Shown: one piece after another, positions 25,077 to 34,748 of the stretch | Position numbering within the stretch: the stretch's first letter is position 1 | How the letters are laid out: every line of letters starts with the position of its first letter | From: an uncultured Lachnospiraceae bacterium | GTDB taxonomy: Bacteria > Bacillota > Clostridia > Lachnospirales > Lachnospiraceae | Direction: 5' to 3' | Assembly (NCBI GenBank): GCA_910585765.1 | Contig: CAJUES010000003.1 | Span: 1-64,000, forward strand | DNA: 64,000 bases | The notes under the pieces: generated by a model | What the model saw: only the letters and a program-made list of their open reading frames with translations | Database searches by the model: none | What the model was told of the DNA's origin: nothing | Translations under genes and position numbers: made by a program

Positions 25077-26345
25077 ATGGCTGGAAAAGGCACTGAGGGA
25101 AGGGTAAGATGTTCTTTCTGTAACAAAACACAGGATCAGGTGAGAAAGCTGATAGCAGGTCCATCCGGTGTTTATATTTGCGATGAGTGTGTAGATATCT
25201 GTGCAGACATAATAGAGGAAGAGTACGAGGATGAACAGATCGACGGCGGTTTTGAGATCAACCTCCTAAAGCCCGTGGAGATCAAGGAGTTTCTCGACGA
25301 GTATGTGATCGGACAGGAAGAGGCAAAAAAGGTATTGTCGGTGGCAGTGTACAATCACTATAAGCGTGTTATGGCTGAGAAGGATCTGGATGTGGAGCTT
25401 CAGAAGAGCAATATCATCATGATCGGTCCGACAGGTTCCGGCAAAACATATCTGGCGCAGACGCTTGCCAAGATCATCAATGTCCCTTTTGCGATCGCGG
25501 ATGCGACGACGCTCACAGAGGCAGGTTATGTGGGGGAGGATGTTGAGAATATCCTTTTGAAGCTTATTCAGTCAGCTGATTATGATATTGAGAGGGCGCA
25601 GTACGGGATCATCTACATCGATGAGATCGACAAGATCACGAAGAAGAGTGAAAATGTTTCGATTACCAGAGACGTCTCCGGCGAGGGTGTGCAGCAGGCG
25701 CTTTTGAAGATCGTTGAGGGCACGGTGGCAAGTGTGCCTCCGCAGGGTGGCAGAAAGCATCCGCACCAGGAATTGATACAGATTGACACGACAAATATCC
25801 TTTTTATCTGCGGCGGCGCTTTTGATGGGCTGGATAAGATCGTCGAGAACAGGCTTGACCGCAAGTCCATAGGTTTCAACAAGGATATCGCAGAGAAGAC
25901 GACGAGGGATCTCGGCGCTGTGTTTAAGGAAGTAACGCCGCAGGATCTCACCAAGTACGGACTCATTCCGGAGTTTGTCGGCAGGGTTCCGATCAATGTA
26001 TCGCTGGAAGGGCTTGACAAGGATGCGCTCGTGAGAATCTTAAAGGAGCCTAAGAGTGCCCTGATCAAGCAGTATCAGAAGCTTTTTGAGTTTGACGATG
26101 TGAAGCTTACCTTCGAGCCGGATGCGATCGATGCGATCGCCGAGAAAGCGCTGGAGAGAAAGACAGGAGCCAGAGGTCTGCGTTCCATCATGGAGAGCAT
26201 TATGATGGATATCATGTATGAGATTCCTTCCGATGACACGATCGAGAGCTGTGTGGTCACGAAGGAGTCCGTAGAAGGAACAAGTCAGCCTTTTGTAGTA
26301 CACCGCGAAGCAATGCGCACAGAGCGTGAGAAAAAGGCGAGATAA
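25077..26345 (+). CDS. clpX: ATP-dependent Clp protease ATPase subunit ClpX
   Basis: About 422 residues. Unfoldase of the ClpXP protease. The N-terminal zinc-binding domain has CSFCNKTQ and CDECVDIC. Walker A is GPTGSGKTYLAQTLA, Walker B IIYIDEIDK, the pore loop region GYVGEDVE, and the ClpP-binding IGF-type loop lies beyond. Position 25077 is preferred because AAGGGAG lies upstream, and 25056 has no site. The clpP-clpX order is conserved in Firmicutes. In a RqcH-containing cell, ClpXP would also remove alanine-tailed proteins. Confidence 0.96.
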   Translation: MAGKGTEGRVRCSFCNKTQDQVRKLIAGPSGVYICDECVDICADIIEEEYEDEQIDGGFEINLLKPVEIKEFLDEYVIGQEEAKKVLSVAVYNHYKRVMAEKDLDVELQKSNIIMIGPTGSGKTYLAQTLAKIINVPFAIADATTLTEAGYVGEDVENILLKLIQSADYDIERAQYGIIYIDEIDKITKKSENVSITRDVSGEGVQQALLKIVEGTVASVPPQGGRKHPHQELIQIDTTNILFICGGAFDGLDKIVENRLDRKSIGFNKDIAEKTTRDLGAVFKEVTPQDLTKYGLIPEFVGRVPINVSLEGLDKDALVRILKEPKSALIKQYQKLFEFDDVKLTFEPDAIDAIAEKALERKTGARGLRSIMESIMMDIMYEIPSDDTIESCVVTKESVEGTSQPFVVHREAMRTEREKKAR

Positions 26346-26365
26346 ATAGATGGATTGATTATAAG

Positions 26366-26393
26366 CGCCGCCTTTTACAAAGGGCGGCGTTTT
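26366..26393 (+). terminator. Terminator after clpX
   Basis: CGCCGCC/GGCGGCG stem (26366-26372, 26383-26389) with a ten-base loop, followed by TTTT. Confidence 0.7.
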
Positions 26394-26425
26394 ATGCACA
26401 GAGGCGCAGGGAGAGGATTTTACAG

Positions 26426-28837
26426 ATGGAGCAGATAACAGCAGCATTACCCTTGGTGGCACTGCGGGGACTGACGGTGGTGCCAAATATGATCATACAC
26501 TTTGATCTGAACAGAGAAATGTCAAAGAAGGCGATTGAGCAGGCGCTGAATGCGTCGCAGAAGGTGCTGCTCGTACCGCAGATCGATCCGGAGGAGGAGG
26601 AACCGGATCTCGACGGTCTATATAAAGTGTGTACGGTGGCAAGCATCAGGCAGGTTACAAAGCTTCCGAACAGTATTGACAGGGTTATGGTGGAGGCTGT
26701 GGCGAGGGCGCGCATCATAGAGCTGGATGACAATGGCGGACAGTACTTTAGCGCACTGTACGAAGAGATTGACGACGATGGGAAAGATCTCGAACAGTCC
26801 GAGGAGGAGGCGCTGACGCGCACGCTCAGGGAGGTGTTTGACACGTATGTCCGTTTTTATCCCAAAATCGGAAAAAGCCTGGGGAAGTACTTTAAGGAAG
26901 GGAGCAGCCTGCCGGAACTGATGAACCAGATCCTGATCAACACCCCCTTTTCGTATGATCAGAAGCAGCAGATACTCGAGGTCGAGGATATTGCCGAACA
27001 GTGCGGGGAGCTTGTGGCGCTGATCATGAACGAGGCGCAGATCGCGGCGATCCGCACACAGCTGGCGGTCAAGATCAGGGAGAAGATCGACAAGAACCAG
27101 AAGGACTACATTCTTCGCGAGCAGATGGAATATATACAGGAGGAGCTGGGGGACAAGAACCAGTATTCCGATGTGAAGCATTACGAGGAAGCGCTCGCAA
27201 AGCTGAAAGCGGATGCGGAGGTCAAGGAAAAGATCCAGAAGGAGATCAACCGGTTCAAGACGATCATGGGATCAAGCTCGGAGAGCGCGGTGGAGCGCGG
27301 GTATATAGAGACGCTTTTGGAACTTCCGTGGAACAGGGCTTCGAAGGATAACAACGACATCAACAGGGCGGAGGAGATCCTCGAGAGGGATCATTACGGA
27401 CTGGAGAAGGTGAAGGAACGCATCGTCGAGTATCTGGCGGTCAGATGCCTGACCAGCAAGGGCGAGGTGCCGATCATGTGTCTGGTGGGACCGCCGGGAA
27501 CGGGCAAGACGTCCATCGCCAAATCGATCGCGGAGGCACTGAACAAAAAATATGTCAGGATCTGTCTGGGCGGCGTGCGTGACGAGGCGGAGATCAGGGG
27601 ACACCGCAAGACGTATGTCGGGGCAATGCCGGGGCGGATCGCAAACGGCCTGAAACAGGCGGGCGTATCCAATCCGCTGATGCTGCTCGACGAGATCGAC
27701 AAGGTCAGCAGCGACTACAAGGGAGACACCTCGTCGGCACTTTTGGAGGTGCTTGATCCGGAGCAGAACTGTCATTTCAGGGATCACTATGTGGAGCTGC
27801 CGATCGATCTGTCCAGGGTTCTGTTCATAGCGACCGCAAATGATGCAGGCAATATCCCAAGGCCGCTGCTCGACCGCATGGACATCATTGAGGTGACAAG
27901 CTACACGGCGAACGAAAAATTTCATATAGCGCGGGAGCATCTGTGGGAGAAGCAGCTCGCAAAGAACGGTCTGAGGGAATCGCAGCTGACGATCAGCGAC
28001 AATGCAGTCAAGGGCATCATCGACCGCTATACAAAGGAGGCGGGCGTGCGCAATCTCGAGAGGAAGCTCGGGACAGTCTGCAGGAAGGCGGCGTTGGAGA
28101 TACTGAAGGCAAGGGGCGGTAAGCCCAAAAAGCAGGTGCAGGACAAGTGCATCAGGGTGAACAGCCAGAAGCTTGAAAAGTATCTCGGAAAGCCCAAGTA
28201 CAGTGTCGACATGGCAAACGAGAAGGACGACGTGGGGATCGTCAGAGGGCTTGCGTGGACAAGCGTGGGCGGTGACACCCTGCAGATCGAGGTGAACATC
28301 ATGCCCGGAAAGGGTGAGATCGAGCTCACCGGAAAACTCGGTGATGTGATGAAAGAGTCCGCGATGACAGGCATCAGCTATATCAGGTCGATCGCGTCCA
28401 GGTATAAGATCGATCCGGAGTTTTTCAAGAAAAATGATTTTCATCTCCATATTCCCGAGGGGGCTGTGCCAAAAGACGGTCCGTCTGCAGGCATAACGAT
28501 GGCGACGGCGGTGCTGTCGGCGATCACGGACACGCCGGTCAGGGCGAAGGTTGCCATGACTGGTGAGATCACACTGCGCGGAAGGGTGCTTCCGATCGGC
28601 GGACTCAAGGAAAAGCTGCTGGCGGCAAAGACGGCGGGCATCACGACAGTCCTGGTGCCCGAGGAGAACGAGAAGGATGTGGCGGAGATTTCCGGCGAGA
28701 TCAAGTCGGGCATGGAGATCTGTTTCGTGCGTTCCATGGATGAGGTGATACCTCTTGCCTTTGCATCTGAGATCAAGATGAGAAGTACACGGACCAGGAC
28801 GAAAACAAAAACCGAAAACAATAAGCAGGAGAAGTGA
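26426..28837 (+). CDS. lon: ATP-dependent protease Lon (LonA)
   Basis: 803 residues, typical LonA length. The N-terminal substrate-binding LON domain begins LPLVALRGLTVVPNM. A coiled coil lies near 200-270. The AAA domain has Walker A GPPGTGKTSIAKS and Walker B MLLDEIDK. The C-terminal protease has the Ser-Lys dyad in PKDGPSAGITMA and GGLKEKLLAAKTAG. The tail is Arg/Thr/Lys-rich (RSTRTRTKTKTE). It degrades misfolded and regulatory proteins in the cytosol. The engB gene starts three bases after its stop, so the two are coupled. Confidence 0.96.
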   Translation: MEQITAALPLVALRGLTVVPNMIIHFDLNREMSKKAIEQALNASQKVLLVPQIDPEEEEPDLDGLYKVCTVASIRQVTKLPNSIDRVMVEAVARARIIELDDNGGQYFSALYEEIDDDGKDLEQSEEEALTRTLREVFDTYVRFYPKIGKSLGKYFKEGSSLPELMNQILINTPFSYDQKQQILEVEDIAEQCGELVALIMNEAQIAAIRTQLAVKIREKIDKNQKDYILREQMEYIQEELGDKNQYSDVKHYEEALAKLKADAEVKEKIQKEINRFKTIMGSSSESAVERGYIETLLELPWNRASKDNNDINRAEEILERDHYGLEKVKERIVEYLAVRCLTSKGEVPIMCLVGPPGTGKTSIAKSIAEALNKKYVRICLGGVRDEAEIRGHRKTYVGAMPGRIANGLKQAGVSNPLMLLDEIDKVSSDYKGDTSSALLEVLDPEQNCHFRDHYVELPIDLSRVLFIATANDAGNIPRPLLDRMDIIEVTSYTANEKFHIAREHLWEKQLAKNGLRESQLTISDNAVKGIIDRYTKEAGVRNLERKLGTVCRKAALEILKARGGKPKKQVQDKCIRVNSQKLEKYLGKPKYSVDMANEKDDVGIVRGLAWTSVGGDTLQIEVNIMPGKGEIELTGKLGDVMKESAMTGISYIRSIASRYKIDPEFFKKNDFHLHIPEGAVPKDGPSAGITMATAVLSAITDTPVRAKVAMTGEITLRGRVLPIGGLKEKLLAAKTAGITTVLVPEENEKDVAEISGEIKSGMEICFVRSMDEVIPLAFASEIKMRSTRTRTKTKTENNKQEK

Positions 28838-28840
28838 CAG

Positions 28841-29443
28841 ATGGTTATAAAAAATGTAAGCCTGGAAACGGTGATCGGTGTGACGAGCAAAGTGCCGCAG
28901 AACAATATGCCCGAGATCGCATTTGCCGGAAAGAGCAACGTGGGGAAGTCCTCGCTCATAAACGCCCTCATGAACCGCAAATCGCTGGCGCGGACCAGCT
29001 CGCAGCCGGGAAAGACGCAGACGATCAATTTCTACAATATCAACAACGAACTGTACTTTGTCGATCTTCCGGGGTACGGTTACGCGAAGGTGAGCCAGCA
29101 GGAGAAGGAGAAGTGGGGCAAGATGGTCGAGCGGTATCTGCACCAGTCGAGGGTGCTCAGGGCGGTGTTCCTGCTGATCGATATCCGGCATGATCCCTCG
29201 GCAAACGACAGGATCATGTACGATTGGATCATCTCGAACGGCTTTCACCCGATCATCATCGCAACGAAGGCAGACAAGATCAACAGAAGCCAGCTGCAAA
29301 AGCAGATCAAGGCAGTCAGGCAGGGGCTCGGCGTTGACAGGGATACGATCGTGATCCCGTTCTCAGCCCAGACGAAGCAGGGGCGGGACGAGATTTATGA
29401 TCTGATCGACGGCATGATGGGGCAGCCGGAAGGAGAGGACTGA
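28841..29443 (+). CDS. engB: Ribosome biogenesis GTPase EngB/YsxC
   Basis: 200 residues. Small GTPase required for 50S assembly. G1 is GKSNVGKSSLI, G2/switch I has RTSSQPGKTQTINFY, G3 is DLPGYGYAKV, G4 is TKADK, and G5 is SAQTKQG. Location directly after lon is conserved in Firmicutes. A GGAGAAG site lies within the end of lon. Confidence 0.94.
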   Translation: MVIKNVSLETVIGVTSKVPQNNMPEIAFAGKSNVGKSSLINALMNRKSLARTSSQPGKTQTINFYNINNELYFVDLPGYGYAKVSQQEKEKWGKMVERYLHQSRVLRAVFLLIDIRHDPSANDRIMYDWIISNGFHPIIIATKADKINRSQLQKQIKAVRQGLGVDRDTIVIPFSAQTKQGRDEIYDLIDGMMGQPEGED

Positions 29444-29445
29444 AT

Positions 29446-30633
29446 ATGGAGGAACGAAGTACATGCAGGCAAAACCTGAAACTGATCACAAATATCCTGA
29501 TCTCGCTGGTCATACTGCTGCTCTGCATTTTTGTGGTGCCGAAGCTGGTCCTGCTCTTCATGCCTTTTGTGATCGGCTGGATCATATCCTGTATCGCGAA
29601 CCCGTTTGTAATGTTTTTGGAGCGAAAGCTCAAGATCAGAAGAAAGGCTGGCACTGTCGTAGTCATCGTGTGTGTGATTGCGGCGGTGATCGGGATCGGT
29701 TATGGCCTCGGTGTCATACTCTGGCGTCAGCTATCTGGCTTTATCGAAGAGATCCCCGCGATGTGGGAAGTCGTGAAACAGGATTTTGACGATCTGGGAA
29801 ACTGGATCAACCAGCATATCGGAGTGCGGGCGCCGAAGTTTGCGGATGCACTCAATGATCTCGGCAATACGATCGGTGAGATGATATCGGATCTGCCCAA
29901 AAGTTTAAATTTCAGTACTTTCGAGGGCATGGGCAGCATGGTGGGAAACATAGCGAGTGTGATCGTATCGATCATCATGTGCATGCTGTCGGCGTATTTC
30001 TTTATCGCGGACAGGGAGTGGATGAGCGGTTTCGTCAACAGATTCCTGCCGGAAAATATCACGCGCAAGTACGATGTGTTCTCCTCAAGTCTCAGGCAGG
30101 CGGTCGGGGGATATTTTAAGGCGCAGTTCCGCATTGAGATCTGGATGTATGTGCTGCTTTTGATCGGACTCACGGTGCTGAGGGTGCGCTACAGCCTGCT
30201 GATCGCGCTGCTGATGGCGTTTCTCGACTTCCTGCCTTTCTTTGGCACGGGTATCGTGCTGGTTCCGTGGGCGGTCGTGACAGTGATCGGGGGCAGCTAC
30301 CTCAGAGCGTTCGGTTTTCTGGTCATCTGGGGTGTGGGACAGCTGTTCCGTCAGCTGATACAGCCCAAGATCATGGGGGAGTCCATTGGGATGGAGCCGA
30401 TCCCGACGCTGTTTTTGCTCTTTATCGGATATCGGATCGCGGGGGTCGGCGGTATGCTGATCGCAGTGCCGCTGGGGATCATCGTCGTCAATATGAACGA
30501 GGCAGGTTTTTTCGACACGCCCAAGTACAGTATCAGGTTGCTGGTTCGAAACGTCAATGAATTCAGGCGGCTGGACGAGGAGACGGTCAGGGAGCTGGGC
30601 GGGGAGGAAAGGCGGGAGCATCGCGGAAGGTAG
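29446..30633 (+). CDS. AI-2E family transporter (membrane permease)
   Basis: 395 residues with about eight membrane segments, two of them near the N terminus (LISLVILLLCIFVVPKLV as a part, and VVIVCVIAAVIGIGYGLG), an extracytoplasmic loop, and a C-terminal hydrophobic block containing FLPFFGTGIVLVPW and GQLFRQLIQPKIMG. These match the AI-2E (YdbI/PerM) family. Members export small molecules or act as sodium/proton antiporters. The substrate is not predictable. It is coupled to engB (two-base gap) and to truA, whose upstream region overlaps its stop. Confidence 0.85.
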   Translation: MEERSTCRQNLKLITNILISLVILLLCIFVVPKLVLLFMPFVIGWIISCIANPFVMFLERKLKIRRKAGTVVVIVCVIAAVIGIGYGLGVILWRQLSGFIEEIPAMWEVVKQDFDDLGNWINQHIGVRAPKFADALNDLGNTIGEMISDLPKSLNFSTFEGMGSMVGNIASVIVSIIMCMLSAYFFIADREWMSGFVNRFLPENITRKYDVFSSSLRQAVGGYFKAQFRIEIWMYVLLLIGLTVLRVRYSLLIALLMAFLDFLPFFGTGIVLVPWAVVTVIGGSYLRAFGFLVIWGVGQLFRQLIQPKIMGESIGMEPIPTLFLLFIGYRIAGVGGMLIAVPLGIIVVNMNEAGFFDTPKYSIRLLVRNVNEFRRLDEETVRELGGEERREHRGR

Positions 30634-30641
30634 TGGACAGA

Positions 30642-31385
30642 ATGCGTAATTTCAAGATATTGATACAGTATGAGGGAACCCGATACCAGGGGTGGCAGCG
30701 TCAGGATTCGACGGGAAACACCATACAGGGCAAGATAGAGGCGATCCTTGCGAAGATGACAGGCTGCGACTTTGTGCAGGTCAACGGTTCGGGGCGGACG
30801 GATGCGGGCGTGCACGCGCTCGGTCAGGTGGCAAACTTCAAGATTGACACGGCGCTGTCCGCGGTTGCGGTGATGGATCATCTGAACCGGTATCTTCCCG
30901 AGGATATCGGCGTGATATCGATCCAGGAGGTGCCGGAGCGTTTTCACAGCAGGCTGAATGCGAAGGCAAAGACCTACCGCTACCGCATATGGAATTCGAA
31001 GCTGCCCTGTGTGTTTGAGCGCAGATATGTGTATGAGGTGCCGGGGCAGTTCGACCTTGATGCGATGAGGGTGGCGGCATCGTGTTTGGTGGGAAAGCAT
31101 GATTTCAGAGCGTTCACCTCGCAAAAAAAGAGCAGGAAGTCTACCGTGCGGACGATCGATGCGATCCGGCTCGAGAAAGCGGGGGAGGAGATCGTCATCA
31201 CTTATAGCGGCGACGGGTTTCTGTACCATATGGTGCGGATTCTCACGGGCACGCTGATCGAAGTCGGGCTGGGGCAGAGAAGCCCCGCGTCGATGGCGGA
31301 ACTGTTCGGGAATACTGCATCCAGGGATCTGGCAGGCGCGCTGGCACCTGCAAAGGGGTTGTGCCTGGTTGAAGTGCGGTACTGA
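30642..31385 (+). CDS. truA: tRNA pseudouridine synthase A
   Basis: About 247 residues. Converts uridines 38-40 of tRNA anticodon arms to pseudouridine. The catalytic Asp is in GSGRTDAGVHALGQ, and FHSRLNAKAKTYRY and GDGFLYHMVRI are family motifs. Two starts are possible. GTG at 30633 overlaps the preceding stop, while ATG at 30642 has GGAAGG eleven bases upstream and is preferred. Confidence 0.94.
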   Translation: MRNFKILIQYEGTRYQGWQRQDSTGNTIQGKIEAILAKMTGCDFVQVNGSGRTDAGVHALGQVANFKIDTALSAVAVMDHLNRYLPEDIGVISIQEVPERFHSRLNAKAKTYRYRIWNSKLPCVFERRYVYEVPGQFDLDAMRVAASCLVGKHDFRAFTSQKKSRKSTVRTIDAIRLEKAGEEIVITYSGDGFLYHMVRILTGTLIEVGLGQRSPASMAELFGNTASRDLAGALAPAKGLCLVEVRY

Positions 31386-31428
31386 TAATGTTAGGAGCAG
31401 TCTTATGGACAAAATGGAGGAGAAAGGT

Positions 31429-33132
31429 ATGAGTGACACAGAAAAGAGTATAGCGGAGGCTTCCACGGAGGAGCGGGAAGTCGTCTCGAGGAATTTTATT
31501 GAGCAGCTGATCGACAGGGATCTGGAGGAGGGGGTGTATGACACTGTGCACACGCGTTTCCCGCCGGAGCCGAACGGTTATCTGCACATCGGGCATGCCA
31601 AGGCGATCCTTGTCAACTATGGGATTGCGAAGGAGTACGGCGGAAAGTTTAACTTGCGATTTGACGACACCAACCCGACAAAGGAGGATATCGAGTTTGT
31701 GGAGTCCATCAAGGCGGACGTCAGGTGGCTCGGCGCGGACTGGGAGGACAGGCTTTTCTTTGCCTCTGACTATTTTGACCAGATGTATGAGTGCGCCGTA
31801 AAGCTGATCAGGAAAGGCAAGGCGTATGTATCGGACCTGACAGCGGAGCAGCTCAAGGAATACAGAGGATCCTTTACAGAACCCGGAAAGGAAGATCCGT
31901 CCGCGGGCCGCTCTGTGGAGGAGAACCTGAGGCTCTTTGAGGATATGAAAAACGGCAAGTTTGCGGACGGTGAGAAGGTGCTCCGCGCGCGGATCGATAT
32001 GGCTTCACCGAACATCAATATGAGAGATCCGGTGATCTACCGTGTGGCGCACATGACACATCACAATACAGGTGATCAGTGGTGCATCTATCCGATGTAT
32101 GACTTTGCGCACCCGATCGAGGACGCCATCGAGGGGATCACGCACTCGATCTGCACGCTGGAGTTTGAGGATCACAGACCGCTCTACGACTGGGTCGTGC
32201 GGGAGATCGAGTACCCGAACCGCCCTAGACAGATCGAGCAGGCAAAGATGTATCTGACAAACGTCGTGACAGGCAAGCGCTATATCAAGAAGCTTGTCCA
32301 GGACGGGATCGTCGATGGCTGGGACGATCCGAGGCTTGTGTCGATCGCGGCGCTCAGAAGGCGCGGGTTTACGCCGGAGTCCATCCAGAAGTTCGTGGAG
32401 CTCTGCGGTGTGAGCAAGGCAAACTCCTCCACCGACTACGCGATGCTCGAGTACTGCATCCGCGAGGACTTAAAGCTCAAAAAGCCCAGGATGATGGCAG
32501 CGCTCGATCCTGTAAAGCTTGTGATCGACAACTATCCCGAGGGGGAAGTGGAGTACCTTGAGGTGCCCAACAATCTCGAGAATGAGTCCCTCGGCTCCAG
32601 GCAGGTCCCGTTCTGCAGGGAGCTCTATATCGACAGGGACGACTTTATGGAGGAGCCGCCCAAAAAGTATTTCAGGCTGTACCCGGGAAATGAGGTGCGC
32701 CTCATGAGCGCGTATTTTGTAAAGTGCGTGGATTATGAGAAGGACGAGAGAGGCAGAGTGACCGTCGTCCACTGCACCTATGATCCGGAGACAAAGCAGG
32801 GCAGCGGTTTTTCGGGCAGGAAGGTGAAGGGCACGATCCACTGGGTTCCGGCGCCGTACGCGGTCAAAGCGGAGGTGCGGTTATACGAGAATCTGATCGA
32901 CGAGGAGAAGGGGGTCTACAACGAGGACGGCTCGCTGAACCTCAATCCCAATTCGCTCACCGTGCTGAAGGAGTGCTATGTGGAGCCGGCGCTGAAAGGC
33001 GCAGAGCCGTACGACAGCTTCCAGTTCGTGAGGCAGGGGTTCTTCAATGTGGATGTCAGGGATTCGAAGCCGGATGCGCTTGTGTTTAACAGGATCGTCT
33101 CGTTAAAGAGCTCGTTCGTGCTGCCGAAATAG
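31429..33132 (+). CDS. glnS: Glutaminyl-tRNA synthetase
   Basis: About 567 residues. Charges tRNA-Gln directly, whereas many Clostridia use the GatCAB route. The class I HIGH motif is GYLHIGHAKA, followed by FDDTNPTKED. The KMSKS-equivalent loop reads VVTGKR where the E. coli type has VMSKR: the Lys is kept, and Ser is replaced by Gly. The C-terminal beta-barrel anticodon domains are present. The start is ambiguous: ATG 31405 has AGGAG seven bases upstream, and ATG 31429 has GGAGG eight bases upstream. The second was chosen. It follows truA closely and shares its transcription direction. Confidence 0.94.
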   Translation: MSDTEKSIAEASTEEREVVSRNFIEQLIDRDLEEGVYDTVHTRFPPEPNGYLHIGHAKAILVNYGIAKEYGGKFNLRFDDTNPTKEDIEFVESIKADVRWLGADWEDRLFFASDYFDQMYECAVKLIRKGKAYVSDLTAEQLKEYRGSFTEPGKEDPSAGRSVEENLRLFEDMKNGKFADGEKVLRARIDMASPNINMRDPVIYRVAHMTHHNTGDQWCIYPMYDFAHPIEDAIEGITHSICTLEFEDHRPLYDWVVREIEYPNRPRQIEQAKMYLTNVVTGKRYIKKLVQDGIVDGWDDPRLVSIAALRRRGFTPESIQKFVELCGVSKANSSTDYAMLEYCIREDLKLKKPRMMAALDPVKLVIDNYPEGEVEYLEVPNNLENESLGSRQVPFCRELYIDRDDFMEEPPKKYFRLYPGNEVRLMSAYFVKCVDYEKDERGRVTVVHCTYDPETKQGSGFSGRKVKGTIHWVPAPYAVKAEVRLYENLIDEEKGVYNEDGSLNLNPNSLTVLKECYVEPALKGAEPYDSFQFVRQGFFNVDVRDSKPDALVFNRIVSLKSSFVLPK

Positions 33133-33201
33133 GCGGCTGTCCCCGAAGTGCGGACATTCTCCGTAGGGATATGAAATATCACAGGGAGGGAGAGGGTTGG
33201 A

Positions 33202-33867
33202 ATGAGGTATCGATGTCTGATATTGGACCATGACGACACGGTGGTCAACAGTACTGCCACCATACATTATCCCGCATTCCTGGAGGCGTTAAAGCTGTTG
33301 CGGCCGGGCGTGACCATTTCGCTTGACGATTATTTCCGGGAAAATTTTGATCCGGGTTTTATCCCGTACTGCGTCGGGAAGCTCGGTATGACGGACGAGG
33401 AGCTCGAGCGCGAGCTGGAGTGCTGGAAGGAATATGTCTCAAAGCACACCGCAAAGGCTTACGACGGCATGAGGGAGATCATCGGGCGCCAGCGGGCGGA
33501 GGGCGGCATTGTGTGCGTGGTATCGCACTCCTATGATTTCAATATCAGGAGGGATTATGCATCGAACGATCTTCCTATGCCGGACATGATCTTTGGATGG
33601 GAGTATCCGCCCGAGCAGAGAAAGCCCGGCACGTACGCACTCGAGGTCATCTCCCGAAAGTATCGGTTGAAACCGCAGGAGATGGTGATGGTGGATGACT
33701 CCAAGCCGGGCTACGACATGGCAAAAGCGTATGGTGTTCCTTTTGTCGGTGCGGGCTGGGCGACTGATATCCCCGAGATCCGGGATTTCATGAGGAAGAA
33801 CAGCGACGTGTACTTCACGAGCGTAGAGGAGCTGGCAGAATTTTTATTTGATACAGAGCCGGCATGA
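33202..33867 (+). CDS. HAD-superfamily hydrolase
   Basis: 221 residues. Phosphatase-type fold with motif I ILDHDDTVV (nucleophile Asp and acid/base Asp), motif II VVSHS, motif III KPGT and motif IV VMVDDSKPGYDMA. A helical cap lies between motifs I and II, as in subclass IA phosphoglycolate-type enzymes. The substrate is unknown. A GGGAGGGAGAGGG stretch precedes the start. A strong terminator follows, so this gene ends the transcript that includes glnS or stands alone. Confidence 0.85.
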   Translation: MRYRCLILDHDDTVVNSTATIHYPAFLEALKLLRPGVTISLDDYFRENFDPGFIPYCVGKLGMTDEELERELECWKEYVSKHTAKAYDGMREIIGRQRAEGGIVCVVSHSYDFNIRRDYASNDLPMPDMIFGWEYPPEQRKPGTYALEVISRKYRLKPQEMVMVDDSKPGYDMAKAYGVPFVGAGWATDIPEIRDFMRKNSDVYFTSVEELAEFLFDTEPA

Positions 33868-33911
33868 CGGGCTCCGGGAAATCGGACACAGAATCAAAAC
33901 TAGTACAGATC

Positions 33912-33955
33912 ATGAAGGCATGGGTATTACGGTATGCATGCCTTCATTGTTTTTT
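33912..33955 (+). terminator. Terminator after the HAD gene
   Basis: Perfect 11-base-pair stem ATGAAGGCATG/CATGCCTTCAT with a 14-base loop, then TGTTTTTTA. Confidence 0.85.
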
Positions 33956-34021
33956 ATCGTTCATGTTTTTGGCAGTACGGCATATGTGAAATGATAACGA
34001 TTGTTATATTATAATTCGTTA

Positions 34022-34561
34022 TCATTCCGCGTCCGAGTCGTCAAAAAACGCTTCCGTCCTGCCAGCCGGATCGGACGGCTCGGTGTAGGTGGCAGACACA
34101 GATACCGTCCCGGCTTCGTGTTCACTGTTCTTTTTCTCCGACGTGCCGGGATCAGCGGCAGGTGCGGCAGACATATCTACCTGCGTGTAGACAGGCTCGA
34201 CAGTGGGCGCTGTCATCTCGCCGATGATCTCCTTTGCCTTGTCGATCTTCTCGGACACGTTGAAGTGCTCGAGCTTTTCCTTGGTCTTATCAAGTGTCTC
34301 GATCACTTTTTCACCTATTTTTTCCCTGGCATTGTCTATATCGATCGGCATATAGGGGCGGCATTTGCTGACAGCGGGATTTGCGGACTCTGCGGAGAAA
34401 TCTTCATCGTCGAGATCCTCGTCAAAATCGTCAAAGTCATCGAAGTCGTCAAAGTCTTCCTCGGGAGTGTTTGTTTTATTTCGAAGATAATAATAGGTCC
34501 CTGCAGCTGCAGCACCGGCGAGGGCACTGAATAAGACAAGCTTGCTAAATTTCTTAGCCAT
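34022..34561 (-). CDS. Membrane-anchored acidic-repeat protein, unknown function
   Basis: 179 residues. An N-terminal membrane anchor (LVLFSALAGAAAAGTYYYL) is followed by a very acidic tandem repeat built on DDF (FDDFDDFDDFDEDLDDEDF), a Lys/Glu helical stretch (REKIGEKVIETLDKTKEKLE) reminiscent of YtxH or late-embryogenesis-type helices, and a Ser/Ala/Glu/Pro-rich disordered tail. A clear GGAAAGGAG site precedes the ATG. It is divergent from the TetR gene, which may regulate it. No enzymatic motif is visible. Confidence 0.75.
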   Translation of the reverse strand: MAKKFSKLVLFSALAGAAAAGTYYYLRNKTNTPEEDFDDFDDFDDFDEDLDDEDFSAESANPAVSKCRPYMPIDIDNAREKIGEKVIETLDKTKEKLEHFNVSEKIDKAKEIIGEMTAPTVEPVYTQVDMSAAPAADPGTSEKKNSEHEAGTVSVSATYTEPSDPAGRTEAFFDDSDAE

Positions 34562-34748
34562 TTGTGGTTCTCCTTTCCTGTTGCAGTTGTTTTTATATCA
34601 TATACAAATCTATTTTAATACTATTTTATGGAAATGAAAAGAGATTATGTAAAATTTGATGAAAATGTGTAGTCGGAACTCTAAAATTATGTTAATATTA
34701 GTATAACAGGTGTGCGCTTTGGGGGAGTGCGCGCATAAGGAGGTACGA

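Noticed and set aside
27272..29299. Long open frame on the minus strand (675 codons) overlapping lon and engB
   Set aside because: Shadow of real plus-strand genes with strong motifs. The translation is low complexity in His, Arg, Leu and Asp with no domain.
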